Positions 27,571 to 29,444 of a DNA stretch of 29,444 nt are shown here, piece after piece (positions within the stretch are counted from its first letter, which is position 1; every line of letters begins with the position of its first letter). Below the pieces are notes generated by a model. It was not told the origin of the DNA. It saw only the letters and a list, made by a program, of their open reading frames with translations, and did not search any database. Origin of the DNA: a virus; IMG/VR virus record IMGVR_UViG_3300044675_000310, positions 1 through 29,444 of that record; one strand, 5' to 3'. A program made the position numbers and the translations under genes.

Positions 27571-29066
27571 TGGCTAATATCCGTGCTTCTGCTGCTGCAA
27601 CAACTTTACTGGTAGCTGCCGTTTCGGCAGTCTCTATCGGTATTGCTGCTGCGGGTGGAGTTACGGTTACAGCCCAGCCGGATACGGTTGTCCGTGCGTC
27701 TGCGTTTGTTGTACCCACCACCACGTTGGAGAATCAGACTGTACAGATGTCTGACTTCCGTGCGTTCTTTATTGAGCAAATCAGTATTGACGTAGCTACA
27801 GCTACGGATGACGTGGCAATTTCATTCGATACCTCGTTCACAGACTCTGTGACGATGACTGATGCAATCAATCGGATGTTCTATGGCAACATCGACTTTG
27901 ACCCACTAGACCCTGATGCCGACCCTGACCCTATCGTCATGGCGGACGTAAATGCAAAGAACGTAGGGAAAACCCTTACAGATACAACTACAGCAACGGA
28001 TAGCCTAGCAAAGACTCCCGGCAAGGCGGTAACTGACTCAGTTACTTCTGCCGATGTAATCACCACCAAAGATGTTGGCAAGTCACTGACTGACACGGCT
28101 ACCACTAACGACATCATCAATACATTCAACACAGACAAAGTTCTTGTTGATAGTGCGACGGCTACAGACGCAGCGGCTAAAGACTTCACACGTCCTAATG
28201 TTACCGACTCAGTGACTACGGCTGATGATTCTTCACGCCAACCCGAGTTGGGTAAGACCGAGACAGTAACTGCTTCTGATACGCTGAACAACTTCGATAT
28301 AGGGGTAAACCCTAGTGATGCAGCAACAGCAACGGATGCGGTCAACACTTTTGCAGTCAATAAAGTTCTGGCTGATACCGTTGAGATGACGGACTTTATT
28401 GCTAAGACACCGGGCTATGAGTTTGACTTTGACGTAGTGGATGCTGACGCTGACCCAGACCCAGTGACTATGGGTGATGTGATGGCTAAGTCGCTTACTC
28501 GTCCTAACATTACAGACACGGCTACTGCTATTGATGCCCCAGCCTTTACAGTGGGTGATGTACAAACTGATTCTGTGACTATGGCAGATGCCGCAGCCTT
28601 TACAGTAGGTGATGTACAGACAGACTCTGTAACTGCAACAGACGCAGCGGCTCTTACTTTTGGTAGTGCTCAGACTGACTCAGCTACAGCAGCCGATGCT
28701 ATCAGTACGTTTGCTCTGAACAAGACCCTTACAGGGGCAGATACAGTGGATATGGCAGATGTCATCACTACGTTTGCTTTGGACAAGGTACTTACAGACA
28801 CAGCGACTATGGCTGATGCCATTAACCTGATACTGACCCTTGGGCAATCGTCGCCTCTGTACGATTGGGCTTTTACATCTGATGACAAGTTTACGTACTT
28901 CCAAGTACCGGGAACTATCAATAGCCACCTAATCCATCAACCGCTTATAAACGGTGAATTTGTGCTGACAACTGACCCCAATGCTGGTATTGTTTATACA
29001 ATACGCACGGAGTCGTACAGTTACATGTTTGCTGGATACGGCCTAAACGAAAACCAACTCAACTAA
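27570..29066 (+). CDS. Repetitive Thr/Asp/Ala-rich fibre-like protein
   Basis: 498 aa. N-terminal 30 residues are very hydrophobic (RASAAATTLLVAAVSAVSIG, then IAAAGG), resembling an anchor or signal-like segment. Residues about 50-430 consist of many degenerate ~18-residue units built on (L/V)TD(S/T)(V/A)T-x2-D(A/V)(I/A), often with NTF/FAL before the next unit. Two units hold an Asp-rich insert (DPDADPDP and DADADPDP) that could bind calcium. The C-terminus (about 430-498) is a different, Tyr/Phe-rich domain (SPLYDWAFTSDDKFTYFQVP). Most likely a trimeric tail fibre or spike stem with a receptor-binding tip. Tail function is inferred from repeats and position. Confidence 0.75.
   Translation: MANIRASAAATTLLVAAVSAVSIGIAAAGGVTVTAQPDTVVRASAFVVPTTTLENQTVQMSDFRAFFIEQISIDVATATDDVAISFDTSFTDSVTMTDAINRMFYGNIDFDPLDPDADPDPIVMADVNAKNVGKTLTDTTTATDSLAKTPGKAVTDSVTSADVITTKDVGKSLTDTATTNDIINTFNTDKVLVDSATATDAAAKDFTRPNVTDSVTTADDSSRQPELGKTETVTASDTLNNFDIGVNPSDAATATDAVNTFAVNKVLADTVEMTDFIAKTPGYEFDFDVVDADADPDPVTMGDVMAKSLTRPNITDTATAIDAPAFTVGDVQTDSVTMADAAAFTVGDVQTDSVTATDAAALTFGSAQTDSATAADAISTFALNKTLTGADTVDMADVITTFALDKVLTDTATMADAINLILTLGQSSPLYDWAFTSDDKFTYFQVPGTINSHLIHQPLINGEFVLTTDPNAGIVYTIRTESYSYMFAGYGLNENQLN
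28541..28648 (+). repeat. Two near-identical 54-bp coding repeats
   Basis: The 54-bp units starting at 28541 and 28595 (both begin AGCCTTTACAGT) encode two almost identical 18-residue repeats of the fibre-like protein, AAFTVGDVQTDSVTMADA and the same with ATDA at the end. Silent differences show that they are not one very recent duplication. Confidence 0.85.
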
Positions 29067-29076
29067 GGAGTAAATC

Positions 29077-29444
29077 ATGTTTAACGACGCAATCAAAATG
29101 ACAGGTAACCTGAAGCTCGTTCTCACTGACGAGCACGGCAATGTCAAGCAAGAAGAAGAAGTAAAGAACCTAGTGGTAACAGTAGGTAAAAACTTTATTG
29201 CTTCTAGCATGGCTAAGACCACAACCAACAGTCCAGCGGCGATGACGCATATGGAAGTTGGTACTGGCACAACCGCTGCTGCGGTAGGTGACACTGCTCT
29301 TGAAACTGCTGTTGGAAGTTCGCGTGTGACGTTGACTTCAACAACTGTGACTACAAACAACGTAGCGTATGTTGCTACATTCCCAGCAGGTACAGGCACT
29401 GGTGCATTGACTGAAGCAGGTATTTTTAATGCTGCGTCTACTGG
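29077..29444 (+). CDS. Tail-associated protein, partial (N-terminal 122 codons)
   Basis: ATG 29077 with AAGGAG 6-7 nt upstream; open to the right edge. It begins MFNDAIKMTGNLKLVLTDEH, then GNVKQEEEVKNLVVTVGKNF, and MTHMEVGTGTTAAAVGDTAL and YVATFPAGTGTGALTEAGIF follow. The K-NLVVTxGKxFIAS and MxHMxVGTG patterns match a widespread family of small phage tail-fibre or tail-associated proteins. It probably belongs with the fibre-like gene before it. The C-terminus is missing. Confidence 0.78.
   Translation, partial: MFNDAIKMTGNLKLVLTDEHGNVKQEEEVKNLVVTVGKNFIASSMAKTTTNSPAAMTHMEVGTGTTAAAVGDTALETAVGSSRVTLTSTTVTTNNVAYVATFPAGTGTGALTEAGIFNAAST

Noticed and set aside
27881-28360. 159-aa minus-strand open frame opposite the fibre-like gene
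   Set aside because: The long frame comes from the repeat codon pattern of the sense strand; no ribosome site and no leftward genes in this arm.
27900-28850. Regular repeats in the fibre gene considered as a CRISPR array
   Set aside because: The repeats keep reading frame, vary at codon third positions, have no unique spacers of constant length, and encode an 18-residue protein repeat.
1-29444. Looked for tRNA genes, rRNA, insertion sequences, integrase and attachment sites
   Set aside because: None could be supported by eye. No transposase or recombinase motifs, no terminal inverted repeats around a mobile gene, and no tRNA cloverleaf noticed.

Overview
The window is most of a tailed double-stranded DNA phage genome, or an uncultured viral contig. 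It has a TerS/TerL packaging pair, portal, scaffold, capsid and tail-connector genes, a family A DNA polymerase, a primase-helicase, and very dense gene packing with 1-11 nt overlaps. I saw no integrase, excisionase, C1-type repressor pair, tRNA or rRNA gene, and no phage RNA polymerase. The simplest reading is a lytic phage that uses host RNA polymerase, which fits the two sigma70-like promoters on the plus strand. AGGAG-type ribosome sites suggest a Gram-negative host. I cannot name the host. A short-tailed virion is my guess, but the tail, lysis and left-end genes continue beyond the window.

Layout: everything left of about 17.4 kb is read leftward and everything right of about 17.7 kb is read rightward, so the two arms diverge from a non-coding strand-switch. 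Starting at the strand switch, the leftward arm has four groups. (a) Control/origin region (about 15.8-17.4 kb): short genes each followed by a hairpin or terminator, two paralogous small beta-rich proteins, and a 0.66 kb AT-rich gap with TTTAGATTA iterons that is a candidate replication origin. (b) A chain of very small overlapping genes (14.4-15.75 kb), including a 23-codon micro-ORF. (c) A three-gene AAA+ MoxR-like ATPase / DUF3150-like / metallopeptidase-VWA module (11.3-14.4 kb), followed by uncharacterised genes (8.9-11.3 kb). (d) The replication/recombination block (1-8.9 kb): a DUF3310 protein, a 45-aa membrane peptide, family A polymerase, Cas4/RecB-like Fe-S nuclease, VRR-NUC nuclease, SNF2-type helicase, a coiled-coil protein, an SSB-like Zn protein, an HTH protein and a PrimPol-DUF927 primase-helicase that runs off the left edge.

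The rightward arm carries TerS, a small protein and TerL, then a strong terminator and a new promoter. The structural operon follows: small protein, portal, small protein, scaffold, major capsid, terminator, probable decoration protein, weak terminator, four small structural or accessory proteins, two connector/adaptor proteins, a BppU-N-like protein, a long repeat fibre-like protein, and the start of another tail-associated protein that runs off the right edge.

The parts most worth a second look are the phage-borne MoxR/VWA/metallopeptidase module with an altered Walker B motif, the iteron region flanked by paralogs, the direct and inverted repeats beside terS, the micro-ORFs locked in by double stop-start overlaps, and the 18-residue-repeat fibre. 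Several starts are placed downstream of the longest open frame because a Shine-Dalgarno sequence points to them. Function calls rest on motifs read by eye and no database search was possible.
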